From the NCBI RefSeq assembly GCF_000682775.1, contig NZ_AWFI01000012.1:591622-655621 (forward strand): a DNA stretch of 64,000 nt. Reading direction: 5' to 3'. Position numbers and translations under genes: made by a program. The notes under the pieces were generated by a model, which ran no database searches, was not told the origin of the DNA, and was given only the letters and a program-made list of their open reading frames with translations. Positions 17,691 to 27,334 of this stretch are shown in pieces (positions within the stretch are counted from its first letter, which is position 1; each line of letters opens with the position of its first letter). Source of the DNA: Hyphomonas sp. L-53-1-40. GTDB taxonomy: Bacteria; Pseudomonadota; Alphaproteobacteria; Caulobacterales; Hyphomonadaceae.

Positions 17691-18626
17691 CTAAACGAAA
17701 GTCTCGTTGATCGCCGCCGTGTCCGTCCAGTTCGGGTCGGTCTTCGCAGCCAATGCTGCGGGGCCACCGAACACATGCATCATGATGCCAGCCAGCCCCA
17801 TATAGATCAGCCCGAAGAAAATTGCGGGAATGACGAATCCCGGCGATGCAAAGGCAGCGAGTATTGCGGCCGGATCGTCCGATCCGCTTTGCATGACCGG
17901 CATCAACGCCAGGACAGCGGTCACCGCGAAAACCAGATACAAGACAAAGATAATCGCCATCATGATCAGCGCCAGGATCAGCCAACTGCCGATCAACGTC
18001 CACACTTTGCCTTTGGTGACACGCCACGCGCTGCCGAACCGAATCTTGCGATCCCGAATGGTCATGGCGGCGGCGGGTGAGAAGCGCACAGCGACCCATA
18101 TTGCGAAGACCATGTAGGCAAGCATGACGATCACAGCCACAGCTCCTGCGGCCATAACTCCGTCACCGCCTGCGGCAGCCCCGATGAGCATGGGGATCAT
18201 CAGCAATATGAACATCCCTATATAAAGCAGGATCAGCAGACCGAACCAGAACAGGCCGACTACGAACAGGCGGCCTTCATCACCGCCAAGCTTCAGGCTG
18301 AAGCCGTCGGCGCGCATGTAGCGCCGCTGGCTGGCGGCTTCGAACATGATCCACATCAGGATACCAAAGACAAAAGAGACCAGATAGCCGAGCGCCACCC
18401 GGCCCATATTCTCCAGCATCACCTGATCCATCATGTCGGGATCTTCCATGACGATGGGATTGAACGCAGCACCATAGATGGGCGCCATGAGGTAGAAACT
18501 GAGCCCCTGCACAACAATTCCGATCAGTGCGTATGCCAACGCATATTTCCAGAGAAACCCTTTCGGTCCCCCGGTTTTGCGGAAGTGCCCCATCGCATTC
18601 CCGACTGAAAATTCCAGAGTATTCAT
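17691..18626 (-). CDS. Multi-spanning membrane protein, paralogue of the upstream gene
   Basis: The 311-residue protein has about six to seven hydrophobic helices (for example around 27-47, 80-97, 120-145 and 150-180) with short loops. It shares with its neighbour at 18642 the stretch MFEAASQRRYxRxxxFSLxxGGDE and a similar C-terminus (GLxxHVxGxPAAxAAxxDP). No catalytic or transport signature is visible, so the function is unknown. It is the last of three leftward membrane protein genes, 15 bp behind its paralogue, and converges on uvrA with 12 bp between them. Confidence 0.75.
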   Translation of the reverse strand: MNTLEFSVGNAMGHFRKTGGPKGFLWKYALAYALIGIVVQGLSFYLMAPIYGAAFNPIVMEDPDMMDQVMLENMGRVALGYLVSFVFGILMWIMFEAASQRRYMRADGFSLKLGGDEGRLFVVGLFWFGLLILLYIGMFILLMIPMLIGAAAGGDGVMAAGAVAVIVMLAYMVFAIWVAVRFSPAAAMTIRDRKIRFGSAWRVTKGKVWTLIGSWLILALIMMAIIFVLYLVFAVTAVLALMPVMQSGSDDPAAILAAFASPGFVIPAIFFGLIYMGLAGIMMHVFGGPAALAAKTDPNWTDTAAINETFV

Positions 18627-18641
18627 CAGCTTGCCCTCTCT

Positions 18642-19625
18642 TCAGCTGAAAGTATCCACATGATACGTATCGTCCACACTGCCGCGCGGGTCATGCCTCG
18701 CCGCAAACGCAGCGGGCGCGCCAGCGACATGCATAAGCAGCCCCGACAGGAACAGACGCGCAATCAGGTAGATGGCCAACACCACGATAACCCCACTGCT
18801 CATGATGGCCGCGGCAATGTCATCGCCAGTCTGAACGTTCTCAAAGGCTGGCGCCATCATGAACATCATTGGCAACTGGAGCACTTGGTCGGCGATGCTG
18901 ACAACGATTCCGCCCACAATGGTGAGGATGAGATATGCACCGAGGATTGGCCAGAACCGGCCACGTGACACGTTCCAGGCATCGAAGAACCGGAAAGCCT
19001 TGTCCTTTATGGTGAGACCGAAACACGGTGCCAGCCGCGTCGCGAAAAACGCGTAGACAAAGAACAGCACGAACCAGAGCCCAAATGCACCAAGCATCGT
19101 CCCAACCACGCTGCTTGCGATCTGTGACTCGGTAATGCCATCGGCCGCAAGCCCCACTGCCGTGGACACGGCCCCAAAGAGCATGAGCACCGGTACAATA
19201 ATGAACAGGGTTTGCATCACGGCCCAACAGAGTCCGACCGCCATCGTTCGTATTTCATCCCCTCCGAAACCGAGGGAAAACCGCTCATCGCGAACATATC
19301 GCCGTTGCGATGCGGCTTCGAACATTGCCCAGATGATCCAGCTGCCGAGCATGGCGAAGACCGCCCACCCGACCAGGGGCTCCATCGCACCCAATATCGC
19401 GGCGAATACGGCTTGAGGGTCGCCGCGACCGACCGAGGCCTGTTCCAGCATTTCTATGGTCTGGAATACTCGTAAAAAATCGTCTTTGGCGAAAATCAGG
19501 ATTGCCAAGCTGAACACGGTGAACACGCCAGCAAAGGCGAGGGGAAATATCCAGAGAAAGCTCCGCGCATGCGCCGCACGGAACGCGAACATCAACGCAC
19601 CGTCAAATGAAAACCGGCTTGGCAT
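18642..19625 (-). CDS. Multi-spanning membrane protein, paralogue of the downstream gene
   Basis: The 327-residue product has several long hydrophobic helices (around 23-45, 85-105, 130-150, 175-195, 230-255) and, in the first cytoplasmic loop, MFEAASQRRYVRDERFSL followed by GFGGDEIR. The same stretch occurs in the next gene, so the two arose by duplication. I recognise no named family. The pair lies in an apparent three-gene operon with the membrane protein starting at 20494, with gaps of 65 and 15 bp. A membrane complex is possible but not shown. Confidence 0.75.
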   Translation of the reverse strand: MPSRFSFDGALMFAFRAAHARSFLWIFPLAFAGVFTVFSLAILIFAKDDFLRVFQTIEMLEQASVGRGDPQAVFAAILGAMEPLVGWAVFAMLGSWIIWAMFEAASQRRYVRDERFSLGFGGDEIRTMAVGLCWAVMQTLFIIVPVLMLFGAVSTAVGLAADGITESQIASSVVGTMLGAFGLWFVLFFVYAFFATRLAPCFGLTIKDKAFRFFDAWNVSRGRFWPILGAYLILTIVGGIVVSIADQVLQLPMMFMMAPAFENVQTGDDIAAAIMSSGVIVVLAIYLIARLFLSGLLMHVAGAPAAFAARHDPRGSVDDTYHVDTFS

Positions 19626-19690
19626 GTGGCAGAGCCCCCCTGAACTGCTTATCAGGCGTCAGGATAGGACGATTTAGATGACAGGCGCAA

Positions 19691-20494
19691 TCATTCGCTT
19701 GGCTCGGTGCCAGGATGCAGCTGGTGCAGGGTGGCCACCGCAAGGCCATGTCCGCCGAGCAGGAACGGCACCAGCAGTGCCATGCCAATCGCGCCTGACA
19801 GGAAGGCCCCAATGGCGCTATCGCCCCAGACATCCCGCAAGGTCCAGTTGATCAGAACCGCCACCGCAAATGGCAGGATATGTGTCGCCAGTCCCGCGAG
19901 GCCGAGTTTCACAGCGTGGCCCTTGGTCCACGGCCATGTGCGAAACACCAGTGTCTGGCCCGTCGCAACCGTCGCAGCGCCAACCAGCAACAGACGCAAT
20001 GCCATGAAGAATAGTATGGCTGCACCCGCCAGACAGGCAAGGATCAGCACCGCGCCATAAGCGGTCGGCAACATATCGATCAGCGCGGCCTGCACGACTT
20101 CTGGCGGCGTCTCCGCATCAACATCCACTCGGCCGGAAGCCTTGAGCAGGATTCCGGGCAGGATCAGGAGGAAGAATCCGATGAAGACACCCACAAACAG
20201 AAACGCCACGTAGATCGCCAGGTTTGCATGGGCGAGCCGCAATCGGTCTCCCGTCCTTGTGTCCAGCATGGCGCGGTACACAACCAGTGAGAACTCGATG
20301 CCCACCACGAACACGACCAGCGCAGCAATGGCCGGAGCTGCATCGCCCATTGAAGATCCAGGCCCCACGGCGAATGTGTAAATACCGCCCGCAACAATCA
20401 GGGCCAGCATGATGACCGAGCTGGGCCGGGCCGCTTTCAGGGCAAGGGACCATGCCTCTGAAACAAGGCCTGGAATGGAGAGTTCACGAGTCAT
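19691..20494 (-). CDS. Third membrane protein of the 17.7-20.5 kb cluster
   Basis: This 267-residue protein has about six hydrophobic segments (around 25-45, 52-72, 92-114, 148-170, 200-220, 228-250) and a short charged N-terminus. It lacks the MFEAASQRRY motif of the two genes behind it, although its overall layout, including a TWPWTKG loop before a hydrophobic helix (compare WRVTKGKVW and WNVSRGRFW), suggests distant kinship. No function can be assigned. It is the first gene of the leftward cluster and is divergent from trmFO, with a 95-bp gap. Confidence 0.7.
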   Translation of the reverse strand: MTRELSIPGLVSEAWSLALKAARPSSVIMLALIVAGGIYTFAVGPGSSMGDAAPAIAALVVFVVGIEFSLVVYRAMLDTRTGDRLRLAHANLAIYVAFLFVGVFIGFFLLILPGILLKASGRVDVDAETPPEVVQAALIDMLPTAYGAVLILACLAGAAILFFMALRLLLVGAATVATGQTLVFRTWPWTKGHAVKLGLAGLATHILPFAVAVLINWTLRDVWGDSAIGAFLSGAIGMALLVPFLLGGHGLAVATLHQLHPGTEPSE

Positions 20495-20589
20495 ATCCGA
20501 CTCCTTACACGCCTCATCGCGCGCTCGCCACGAGGAATCACGGCAAACGCCATCTTGACGGAGGGGCTGTCGCCCCGCACATCCGGCCC

Positions 20590-21993
20590 ATGAGCATCAA
20601 ACCCATTCATATCATCGGCGGCGGCATGGCCGGGTCGGAGGCCGCCTGGCAGGCCGCAAATGCAGGCGTTCCCGTCATCTTGCACGAAATGCGTGGCGTC
20701 AAAGGCACCGATGCCCACCAGACCGACAAACTGGCGGAACTGGTCTGTTCCAACTCGTTCCGGTCAGACGATCACGTCTCGAACGCCGTCGGTGTGCTGC
20801 ATGAGGAAATGCGCCGCGCGAATGGCCTGATCATGCATACGGCAGCCGAGCACCAAGTGCCCGCCGGCAGCGCGCTGGCCGTGGACCGCGAAGGTTTTGC
20901 AGAAGCCGTCACTGCCAAGTTGGAAGCCCATCCGAACGTCACCATCATCCGCGAGGAAATCGACGGTATCCCGCCCGAAGACTGGGACAGCGTGATCGTG
21001 GCCACAGGGCCGCTCACTTCGCTCAAGCTTGCAGAGGCGATCCACGCGCATACCGGCGAGGATGACCTCGCTTTCTTCGACGCCATCGCGCCCATCGTCT
21101 ATTTCGACTCCGTCGACATGACCAAGGCCTGGCGACAGAGCCGCTATGACAAGCCCGGCCCCGGCGGTGACACGGCGGCGTATATCAACTGCCCGCTGGA
21201 TGAAGACCAGTACAATGCCTTCATCGACGCACTGATCTCGGGCGAGAAGACCGAGTTCAAGGAATGGGAAAAGAACACGCCTTACTTTGAAGGCTGCCTG
21301 CCCATTGAAGTCATGGCAGAGCGCGGTCGCGAGACGCTGCGATTCGGCCCGATGAAACCAGTCGGCCTGACCAATCCACACCAGCCGGACATCAAGGCGC
21401 ACGCCATCGTCCAGCTACGCCAGGACAATGCCCACGGCACGTTGTGGAACATGGTCGGCTTCCAGACCAAGCTTAAGTATGGCGCGCAGACCGATATCTT
21501 CCGGATGATCCCTGGCCTCGAAAAAGCAGAGTTTGCACGGCTTGGCGGCATCCACCGCAACACCTTCCTGAACTCGCCGAAACTGCTCGACGAGCAACTC
21601 CGTATGAGGACCCTGCCACGTCTGCGTTTCGCAGGTCAGGTGACGGGTGTCGAAGGCTATGTCGAAAGCGCGGGCATGGGGCTGCTGGCCGGTCGCTTTG
21701 CCGCGGCAGAGCGCCTTGGCCGCCCGTTGGCACCGCCACCCGAGACGACCGCACTCGGCTCGCTGATTCGTCACATCACAGGCGGACACCTTGAAGGCAA
21801 GGCGACGTTCCAACCGATGAACGTGAATTTCGGCCTGTTCCCTGAGATCACCGACTTCCCCAAACACGGGCCCGACGGCAAGCGCCTGCGCGGCAAGGAC
21901 AAGGGCCGCGCCAAGAAGCGCGCGCAGGCCGTACGCGCGCTGGAAGACTTTGATTCCTGGCTATCGGCCACCAGCCTGGTCCCGGCGGAGTAA
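20590..21993 (+). CDS. trmFO: Methylenetetrahydrofolate-tRNA uracil-54 C5-methyltransferase TrmFO
   Basis: TrmFO makes m5U54 in the T-loop of tRNA using methylenetetrahydrofolate and FAD. The 467-residue protein opens with the FAD motif [16 protein letters not shown] and contains the family stretches [41 protein letters not shown] and [16 protein letters not shown]. The ATG at 20590 was chosen because the FAD motif starts a few residues in; the frame continues upstream only as non-conserved sequence. The next gene, queE, starts 2 bp after the stop, so two tRNA-modification genes are probably co-transcribed. Confidence 0.97.
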   Translation: MSIKPIHIIGGGMAGSEAAWQAANAGVPVILHEMRGVKGTDAHQTDKLAELVCSNSFRSDDHVSNAVGVLHEEMRRANGLIMHTAAEHQVPAGSALAVDREGFAEAVTAKLEAHPNVTIIREEIDGIPPEDWDSVIVATGPLTSLKLAEAIHAHTGEDDLAFFDAIAPIVYFDSVDMTKAWRQSRYDKPGPGGDTAAYINCPLDEDQYNAFIDALISGEKTEFKEWEKNTPYFEGCLPIEVMAERGRETLRFGPMKPVGLTNPHQPDIKAHAIVQLRQDNAHGTLWNMVGFQTKLKYGAQTDIFRMIPGLEKAEFARLGGIHRNTFLNSPKLLDEQLRMRTLPRLRFAGQVTGVEGYVESAGMGLLAGRFAAAERLGRPLAPPPETTALGSLIRHITGGHLEGKATFQPMNVNFGLFPEITDFPKHGPDGKRLRGKDKGRAKKRAQAVRALEDFDSWLSATSLVPAE

Positions 21994-21995
21994 AC

Positions 21996-22751
21996 ATGCG
22001 CCTCGCCGTCACAGAGCCCGGCGTGCCCGAGATATTCCATTCGCTTCAGGGTGAGGGCGTCTCGGCTGGTAAGCCGAGCGTGTTTGTGCGCCTGTCGCAA
22101 TGTAATCTCCACTGTGTCTGGTGCGACACGGCCTATACTTGGAATTTTCAGGGGACGGAGTTTGTCCATCGCGACGACCTGCCGGGCGCCCCGAACAAAT
22201 TCGACCGCACAGCAGAGACCGTCGATGTATCCGTGGATGCCCTGACCGAGAGACTGCTTGGCCAGAACTGTCGTCGCATCATCTTCACTGGCGGCGAGCC
22301 CCTGTTGCAGCAGCGCGACCTCGGCGAGCTGGTCCAAAACCTCAAGGCCGCTGACCCGGCCTTCTATATTGAGATCGAAACCAATGGCACGATCAAGCCC
22401 ATTGGCCTTGCGGCGGAGTTGATCGACCAGTTCAATGTCTCGCCGAAGCTTGCCCATTCCGGCAATTCGGCCTCAATCCGTTTCAGGCCTGAAGTGCTCG
22501 ACTTCTATGCGAGCGACCCGCGCGCGAACTTCAAGATTGTCGTGGCAAACCCTTCAGACCTCACGGAAGTTTACGCCCTTGTTGCGCAATCGGGTATGCC
22601 CGCCCATCGCGTATGGTTGATGCCTGAAGGCCGGACGCCAGCCGAACTTCGCGCGCGAGAAACCTGGCTTGCCGAAGCATGTCTTGAAGCTGGCTACAAT
22701 TTCACTGACCGCCTGCACATCCATCTGTATGGCGATACGCGCGGCACCTGA
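21996..22751 (+). CDS. queE: 7-carboxy-7-deazaguanine synthase QueE
   Basis: QueE is a radical SAM enzyme that converts carboxytetrahydropterin to 7-carboxy-7-deazaguanine for queuosine. The 251-residue protein has the N-terminal EIFHSLQGEGVSAGKPSVFVRLSQ-type sequence, an iron-sulfur cluster motif CNLHCVWC (C36, C40, C43, CX3CX2C), the GGEPL motif (IFTGGEPLLQQ), IETNGT and VSPKLAHSGN. A loop after the cluster (about 50-75) is of the longer clade. It starts 2 bp after trmFO. queA in the same window serves the same pathway, while queC and queD are not here. Confidence 0.95.
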   Translation: MRLAVTEPGVPEIFHSLQGEGVSAGKPSVFVRLSQCNLHCVWCDTAYTWNFQGTEFVHRDDLPGAPNKFDRTAETVDVSVDALTERLLGQNCRRIIFTGGEPLLQQRDLGELVQNLKAADPAFYIEIETNGTIKPIGLAAELIDQFNVSPKLAHSGNSASIRFRPEVLDFYASDPRANFKIVVANPSDLTEVYALVAQSGMPAHRVWLMPEGRTPAELRARETWLAEACLEAGYNFTDRLHIHLYGDTRGT

Positions 22752-22754
22752 GCC

Positions 22755-23495
22755 TTACTTGGCCAGCATCCACACAGCCATTGCGATCATCATCAGGTTT
22801 TCGGTCAGTGAGACGAAGCCCAGCGGCACATTGCTGTCCCCACCAACACAGGCGCATTTCAGGTCCCGCTTTTCAATGTAAACGGCGCGGAACACCGATA
22901 CGGCACCGATCGTGCCGATGAACAGGGCGACCGGCGCTGCAAGGAAGATCAATGCGCCCGCAATCATCAGCACGCCTGCCAGAAATTCCGCAAACGGATA
23001 GATATAGGCATACCTGACCCATTTGCGTGCCAGCAGATCGTAGCCGAGAAACGAGTTCGAAAAGCTCTCAAGATCCCGCAATTTCTGGATGGCCAGGATG
23101 CACATGCTGATCGCGATAAACCATTCTGCTGCACGGATGGTCAGCACGCTCCCATAAGCGGCCCAGCTGACAGCTAGTGCCATCAGGGCGGCCGACACAA
23201 AGATGGCGACAACCGGCGTATAGGTCTTCTTGTCCTTGTCCTTTGCAGGCTGGCCGAAGAATTCCTTCAGCGCGTCATAGCCGCCGATCCGCTTTCCATC
23301 GATGAAGGTCTGGGGCGTTGTCTTCACACCATGTTCGCGCTTGAAGGCATCGGTCTCCTCGCGGCTGGTCAGGAGATGATCCTCGACCGGATACCCTTTT
23401 CGCTTCAGCAGCGCCCGGCTTTTCAGTCCGAACGGACAGACATGCGACGGTGTTTTCATCCGGTAGAGACGGGCGATGGGTTTGCTGGCGGACAT
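22755..23495 (-). CDS. Glutaredoxin-MauE/DoxX fusion membrane protein
   Basis: The 246-residue protein joins an N-terminal glutaredoxin-like domain (about 7-80) to a membrane part of four helices (about 92-240) of the MauE/DoxX type. The redox motif is C20-P-F-G, a one-cysteine variant, with the cis-proline loop TTPQTF and GGYDAL downstream. The membrane part contains a Cys-Ala-Cys pair (KCACVGGDSNVPLG), typical of MauE-like proteins thought to pass electrons or disulfides across the membrane. The fusion suggests thiol handling at the inner membrane; the partner is unknown. It converges on queE, with 3 bp between the stops. Confidence 0.85.
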   Translation of the reverse strand: MSASKPIARLYRMKTPSHVCPFGLKSRALLKRKGYPVEDHLLTSREETDAFKREHGVKTTPQTFIDGKRIGGYDALKEFFGQPAKDKDKKTYTPVVAIFVSAALMALAVSWAAYGSVLTIRAAEWFIAISMCILAIQKLRDLESFSNSFLGYDLLARKWVRYAYIYPFAEFLAGVLMIAGALIFLAAPVALFIGTIGAVSVFRAVYIEKRDLKCACVGGDSNVPLGFVSLTENLMMIAMAVWMLAK

Positions 23496-23573
23496 GGATC
23501 ACTCCTTTACGGGGCGGGCACAGGGCTGGGAATGACAAACCAACGTGTCACGGCGTGACGAGTTGCGTTCCGA

Positions 23574-24221
23574 TCAGACCTTGCCGCTGCGGATCGCCTG
23601 CAGCACGCAGAGCCGTTTCTGAATGGCGTTCGGCGTCTTGCCCTCGGTGTAGAGTTTGCGCAGGCGAAAATGCGCGATGGCTGGCCGGATCGGCTTCGGC
23701 GCAGGCGGCAGGATCGGGCCGTATGCCTTGGAGTCAGAGCGGCGGGCGGCGGCAAAATAGGGCGCAACGTCCCGGATTTCCTCGGCCCAGCCATGCATAG
23801 GCGTCAGCACATGCGCTGCCGTCAGCGCCAGCCAGCCCTCCGGTTCAAGGGAGCGATCCTGCGCCTCGAATGCCGATTGGTAGCCATCAATGAGGTCCTG
23901 TAAGGCGCGTGCCTTCAAGCGCCCTGCCTCGATCTCTTCCTTCAGGGCCCGGGCGACGTCATGTTCGCGCACTTTGCCCGCCTCAATTTCGGAAATAGCA
24001 TCCCGCCACCATTGGAACCGGATCAGGCCAAGGCCCTCTTCAGTAACCACCAGGCGCACCCGTGCCAGCTCATAGGCGAGTGCGTAAAGTGCCGTCAGGG
24101 CGTGCCGTTGATCATCTTTTGCATAGCGGCTGGAAATCCAGCGGTCTTCGTCCGCGCGCAGAATCCGCTTGTCGATCGCGGCCCATTGAGATTTGGAAAG
24201 AGGGCTGGTCTGGTTTGACAT
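23574..24221 (-). CDS. Phytoene/squalene synthase-like (NDUFAF6-type) protein
   Basis: The 215-residue protein resembles the trans-isoprenyl diphosphate synthase fold of squalene/phytoene synthases, in the short bacterial group related to NDUFAF6. The recognisable part is RHALTALYALAYELARVR followed by RFQWWRDAISEIEAG, corresponding to the first helices of the fold. The first Asp-rich motif of true synthases is weak here (DDQRH rather than DxxxD), so catalytic activity is doubtful. The start is either the ATG at 24219-24221 or one 9 bp upstream; neither has a strong ribosome site. It is divergent from sodB by 65 bp. Confidence 0.7.
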   Translation of the reverse strand: MSNQTSPLSKSQWAAIDKRILRADEDRWISSRYAKDDQRHALTALYALAYELARVRLVVTEEGLGLIRFQWWRDAISEIEAGKVREHDVARALKEEIEAGRLKARALQDLIDGYQSAFEAQDRSLEPEGWLALTAAHVLTPMHGWAEEIRDVAPYFAAARRSDSKAYGPILPPAPKPIRPAIAHFRLRKLYTEGKTPNAIQKRLCVLQAIRSGKV

Positions 24222-24286
24222 GCAACCCATATGTGGGAAGACGCGTAATTAGACCAGATACTTTGCTGCAAGAAAGGACGCCCAAA

Positions 24287-24895
24287 ATGGCATTTTCCCT
24301 CCCTGATCTTCCATACGGACGCGACGCCCTGGCGCCGCACATCTCCGAGGAGACCTTGAACTTTCACCACGGCAAGCACCACGCCGCTTATGTCAACAAC
24401 CTCAACGGCCTGATCGAAGGGACCGACCTCGAAAACGCATCGCTGGAAACCATCATCAAAACAGCCGCAGCCGACAGCGGCAAAGCTGGCCTGTTCAACA
24501 ATTCGGCTCAGGTCTGGAACCACACCTTCTACTGGCACTCCATGAAGCCGGGCGGTGGCGGCAAGCCTCATGGCAAGGTCGCAGACCTGATCGACCGCGA
24601 TCTTGGCGGGTATGACGAATTCGTCAAAGCCTTCAAAGCCGCTGGCGGTGGCCAGTTCGGATCTGGCTGGGCATGGCTCGTCTACAAGGATGGCAAACTG
24701 TCCATCACCAAGACACCCAACGCAGAAACCCCACTCACTGACGAGGGTGCGACGCCGATCCTGACCATGGATGTCTGGGAGCATGCATATTACCTCGACT
24801 ACCAGAACAGCCGCCCGAACTATATGGGCGCTTTCCTGGACAATCTCGTGAACTGGGATTTTGCAAACCAGAATCTCGCTGACGCGGGCGCCTGA
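24287..24895 (+). CDS. sodB: Iron superoxide dismutase
   Basis: This 202-residue enzyme dismutates superoxide in the cytoplasm. The metal ligands are H27, H79, D162 and H166, set in FHHGKHHAAYVNNLN, the AQVWNHTFYW stretch and MDVWEHAYYLDY. Q75 in NSAQVWNH is the residue typical of iron rather than manganese enzymes. The ATG at 24287 follows AAAGGA by a normal distance, and the longer upstream frame is not conserved. A zinc-ribbon gene follows after 43 bp on the same strand. Confidence 0.96.
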   Translation: MAFSLPDLPYGRDALAPHISEETLNFHHGKHHAAYVNNLNGLIEGTDLENASLETIIKTAAADSGKAGLFNNSAQVWNHTFYWHSMKPGGGGKPHGKVADLIDRDLGGYDEFVKAFKAAGGGQFGSGWAWLVYKDGKLSITKTPNAETPLTDEGATPILTMDVWEHAYYLDYQNSRPNYMGAFLDNLVNWDFANQNLADAGA

Positions 24896-24938
24896 TTTAG
24901 GGTATGGTCTCCTCGTCATATGGACGAGGGGACCGCCC

Positions 24939-25601
24939 ATGTTTTGTACAAATTGCGGACAGAAGCTGGGAGATGGCCACCGCTTCTGCGCCAATTGCGG
25001 AACGGCTGTTACACACGGCGCGCACTCCGCCTCACCGGCATCCATCCCTGCACAGAATGTTGATCCCAGCGTCGATTGGCGCAATTCGATGAATGTGGGA
25101 GAGATCATCAACCATCCCGATGTTCGAGCACGAGTTGTCCAAGTCACCGGAGCGACACCACAAGGGATGACCGCAGAACAGTTCTTCAAATATGCCGAGC
25201 CCGTCATGGCGGCGGCTGGCGCGGGCGGGGTCCCGCTGGCCGCGATGAAAGACATCGCCATCCCGCTTTATGCCAAGCTCGGCCTCAAGATGGACCGCGA
25301 ACTGTCGCAAGGCTTTCGCAACACGTTCGGCGAAACGCTCGCTGCCGTGGTCTGTTCGCTCGCCAGCCGCAGCCAGCCAATCGTGGATATTTCAGAGGCA
25401 GGCGATGGCTGCATCATCAATTCCAAAATGGCCTCTTCTGTCTGGTCCTGGGAAGGCAACATGATCATTACTTTGGAATCCCGTGAGGAAGGTACATTGC
25501 TGAAAGGCACGATTACCGTGCCCGGACAGGCATTTGATTGGGGCCGATCCAAGCGCGTGCTGCAAAATCTGATCGATGACGTCCAGCGCTATCGCGTCTG
25601 A
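24939..25601 (+). CDS. Zinc-ribbon protein with an unknown C-terminal domain
   Basis: The 220-residue product starts with a four-cysteine zinc ribbon, CTNCGQKLGDGHRFCANCG (C3, C6, C17, C20). After a Ser/Pro-rich linker (about 25-40) there is a helical middle (about 50-125) and a beta-rich end (about 140-215) with a pattern such as GNMIITLESREEGTLLKGTITVPGQ. I recognise no named family for the second part. The ATG has GAGGGGA upstream, so the start is well supported. It lies 43 bp after sodB, and whether the two are co-transcribed is uncertain. Confidence 0.75.
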   Translation: MFCTNCGQKLGDGHRFCANCGTAVTHGAHSASPASIPAQNVDPSVDWRNSMNVGEIINHPDVRARVVQVTGATPQGMTAEQFFKYAEPVMAAAGAGGVPLAAMKDIAIPLYAKLGLKMDRELSQGFRNTFGETLAAVVCSLASRSQPIVDISEAGDGCIINSKMASSVWSWEGNMIITLESREEGTLLKGTITVPGQAFDWGRSKRVLQNLIDDVQRYRV

Positions 25602-25795
25602 CCTGACGCTCTTGGGCGAAAGCTGGGCGCGCCCCCTTCCATTTGGTCGCAATTTGGCTTATGTGCAGCGCAACACGACGCTCCGGGCATGGAATTCGCC
25701 CGGCCCGCCAAAAGTGCACTAAGGCACTGAACGCGGGAAACTGCGGCCACCAAGGCCGCCGGGTTGAATCAGAAACCATTCCAGGAACCATAACA

Positions 25796-27313
25796 TTGAC
25801 TGACGTAACATTTGCAGACCTCGGCCTTGGGCCGAACGTACTTATGGCTGTGGAAGAGGCAGGCTATACCACGCCCACGCCGATCCAAGCCGAAGCCATC
25901 CCCCATATCCTCGCCGGCGGCGACGTCACAGGCATCGCGCAAACCGGCACCGGCAAGACGGCGGCCTTCGTGCTCCCGATGATCCATCGCCTTGCGCGCG
26001 GACGGGCGAGGGCCCGCATGCCCCGTTGCCTGATCCTCTGCCCGACGCGCGAACTGGCCGCGCAGGTGGCCGAGAATTTCGAGAAATATGGCAAGCACCT
26101 GAAACTCACCATGGCCCTGCTCATTGGCGGTGTCAGCTTCAAGGAACAGGAAGGCCTGCTCCAGCGCGGCGTTGACGTACTGATCGCCACACCGGGCCGC
26201 CTGATGGACCAGTTCGAACGCGGAAAGCTGCTGCTGATGGGCGTCGACTACCTCATCATCGACGAAGCTGACCGCATGCTGGACATGGGCTTCATTCCTG
26301 ACATCGAGAAGATTGTCTCCAAAATTCCGGCGAAACGGCAGACTCTGCTGTTCTCGGCAACCTTCCCGACCGATATTCAGAGACTGGCGAAGACCTTCCA
26401 ACGCGACCCGGTCAAGGTCGAAGTTGCCCGCCCGACCGACGCAGCCCAGACGATCACACAGCACGTCGTCCACATTCCGACAAACGACGCGAAGGCCAAG
26501 CGCACGGCGCTGCGCCGCGTGATCGAGTCCCGCGACGTGAAGAACGGCATCGTCTTCTGTAACCGGAAGGTCGAAGTCGATATCGTCGCGGCCTCGTTGC
26601 AAAAGCATGGCCACGACGCCGCCGCCATCCATGGCGACCTACCGCAGGCCTTCCGCACCCAAGTGCTACAGCGTTTCCGTGACGGCGACCTGAAGCTGCT
26701 CGTTGCGTCAGATGTCGCCGCACGCGGGCTAGACATTCCGGACGTCGGACATGTCTTCAACTATTCGCCGCCACCCAAAGACGAGGATTATGTTCACCGG
26801 ATCGGGCGGACCGGCCGCGCCGGGCGTACGGGCGAAAGCTTCACGGTTGTGTCACCGTCGGACGAAAAATCCTGGGGCTTTGTCCTCAAGATGATCCAGC
26901 AGGATGTCGAGGACTATATGCCCGAGGGCCTGCTTGAGGAACTCGGAGACCTGCCACCGGATGAAAGTCGCAGCCGCGGCCGTTCCCGGTCAGGCAGTCG
27001 TGACGACAAATCACGCGGCGGTCGCTCGCGCAGCCATCGGCGCGACGAGAACACCGACAAGCTGGAAGGGGCAACTCCCGCCGAGTCCAAGCCTAAAGCC
27101 AAGGCTGAAGAGCCCAAGGCAAAGACTGAACCGAAGTCCGATGCCCAGACCGATGATCGCCCGGAAGAGAAGCCAAAGCGCGAGCGTGCGGCGAAGCCAA
27201 AACGCGATCGCGAACGGGACCGCAAGCGCAAGGATGACGACCCTATCCTCGATCCGGCTCCTGAAAAGGTCAAAGGCTTCGGCAGCGACATTCCAGCATT
27301 CCTGAAACGCTAG
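25796..27313 (+). CDS. DEAD-box RNA helicase, RhlE-like, with a TTG start
   Basis: The 505-residue protein is a DEAD-box helicase that remodels RNA in ribosome assembly or decay. Motifs are the Q motif with upstream F6, Walker A AQTGTGKT (48-55), PTRELAAQ, DEAD in IIDEADRML, SAT in LFSATFP, and HRIGRTGRAG. The C-terminal 95 residues or so are a charged, low-complexity tail (RSRSGSRDD, RGGRSRSHRRDE, then Lys/Glu/Pro repeats). The TTG at 25796 is the best start: AGGAA lies at 25783-25787, and the next ATG (25844) would remove the Q-motif phenylalanine. A terminator follows at 27335. Confidence 0.93.
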   Translation: MTDVTFADLGLGPNVLMAVEEAGYTTPTPIQAEAIPHILAGGDVTGIAQTGTGKTAAFVLPMIHRLARGRARARMPRCLILCPTRELAAQVAENFEKYGKHLKLTMALLIGGVSFKEQEGLLQRGVDVLIATPGRLMDQFERGKLLLMGVDYLIIDEADRMLDMGFIPDIEKIVSKIPAKRQTLLFSATFPTDIQRLAKTFQRDPVKVEVARPTDAAQTITQHVVHIPTNDAKAKRTALRRVIESRDVKNGIVFCNRKVEVDIVAASLQKHGHDAAAIHGDLPQAFRTQVLQRFRDGDLKLLVASDVAARGLDIPDVGHVFNYSPPPKDEDYVHRIGRTGRAGRTGESFTVVSPSDEKSWGFVLKMIQQDVEDYMPEGLLEELGDLPPDESRSRGRSRSGSRDDKSRGGRSRSHRRDENTDKLEGATPAESKPKAKAEEPKAKTEPKSDAQTDDRPEEKPKRERAAKPKRDRERDRKRKDDDPILDPAPEKVKGFGSDIPAFLKR

Positions 27314-27334
27314 TTCGAACAGACCGCAAAAGAA

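Noticed and set aside
25844..25846. ATG inside the DEAD-box gene as a possible start
   Set aside because: It would remove the Q-motif phenylalanine; the TTG at 25796 has a good ribosome site.
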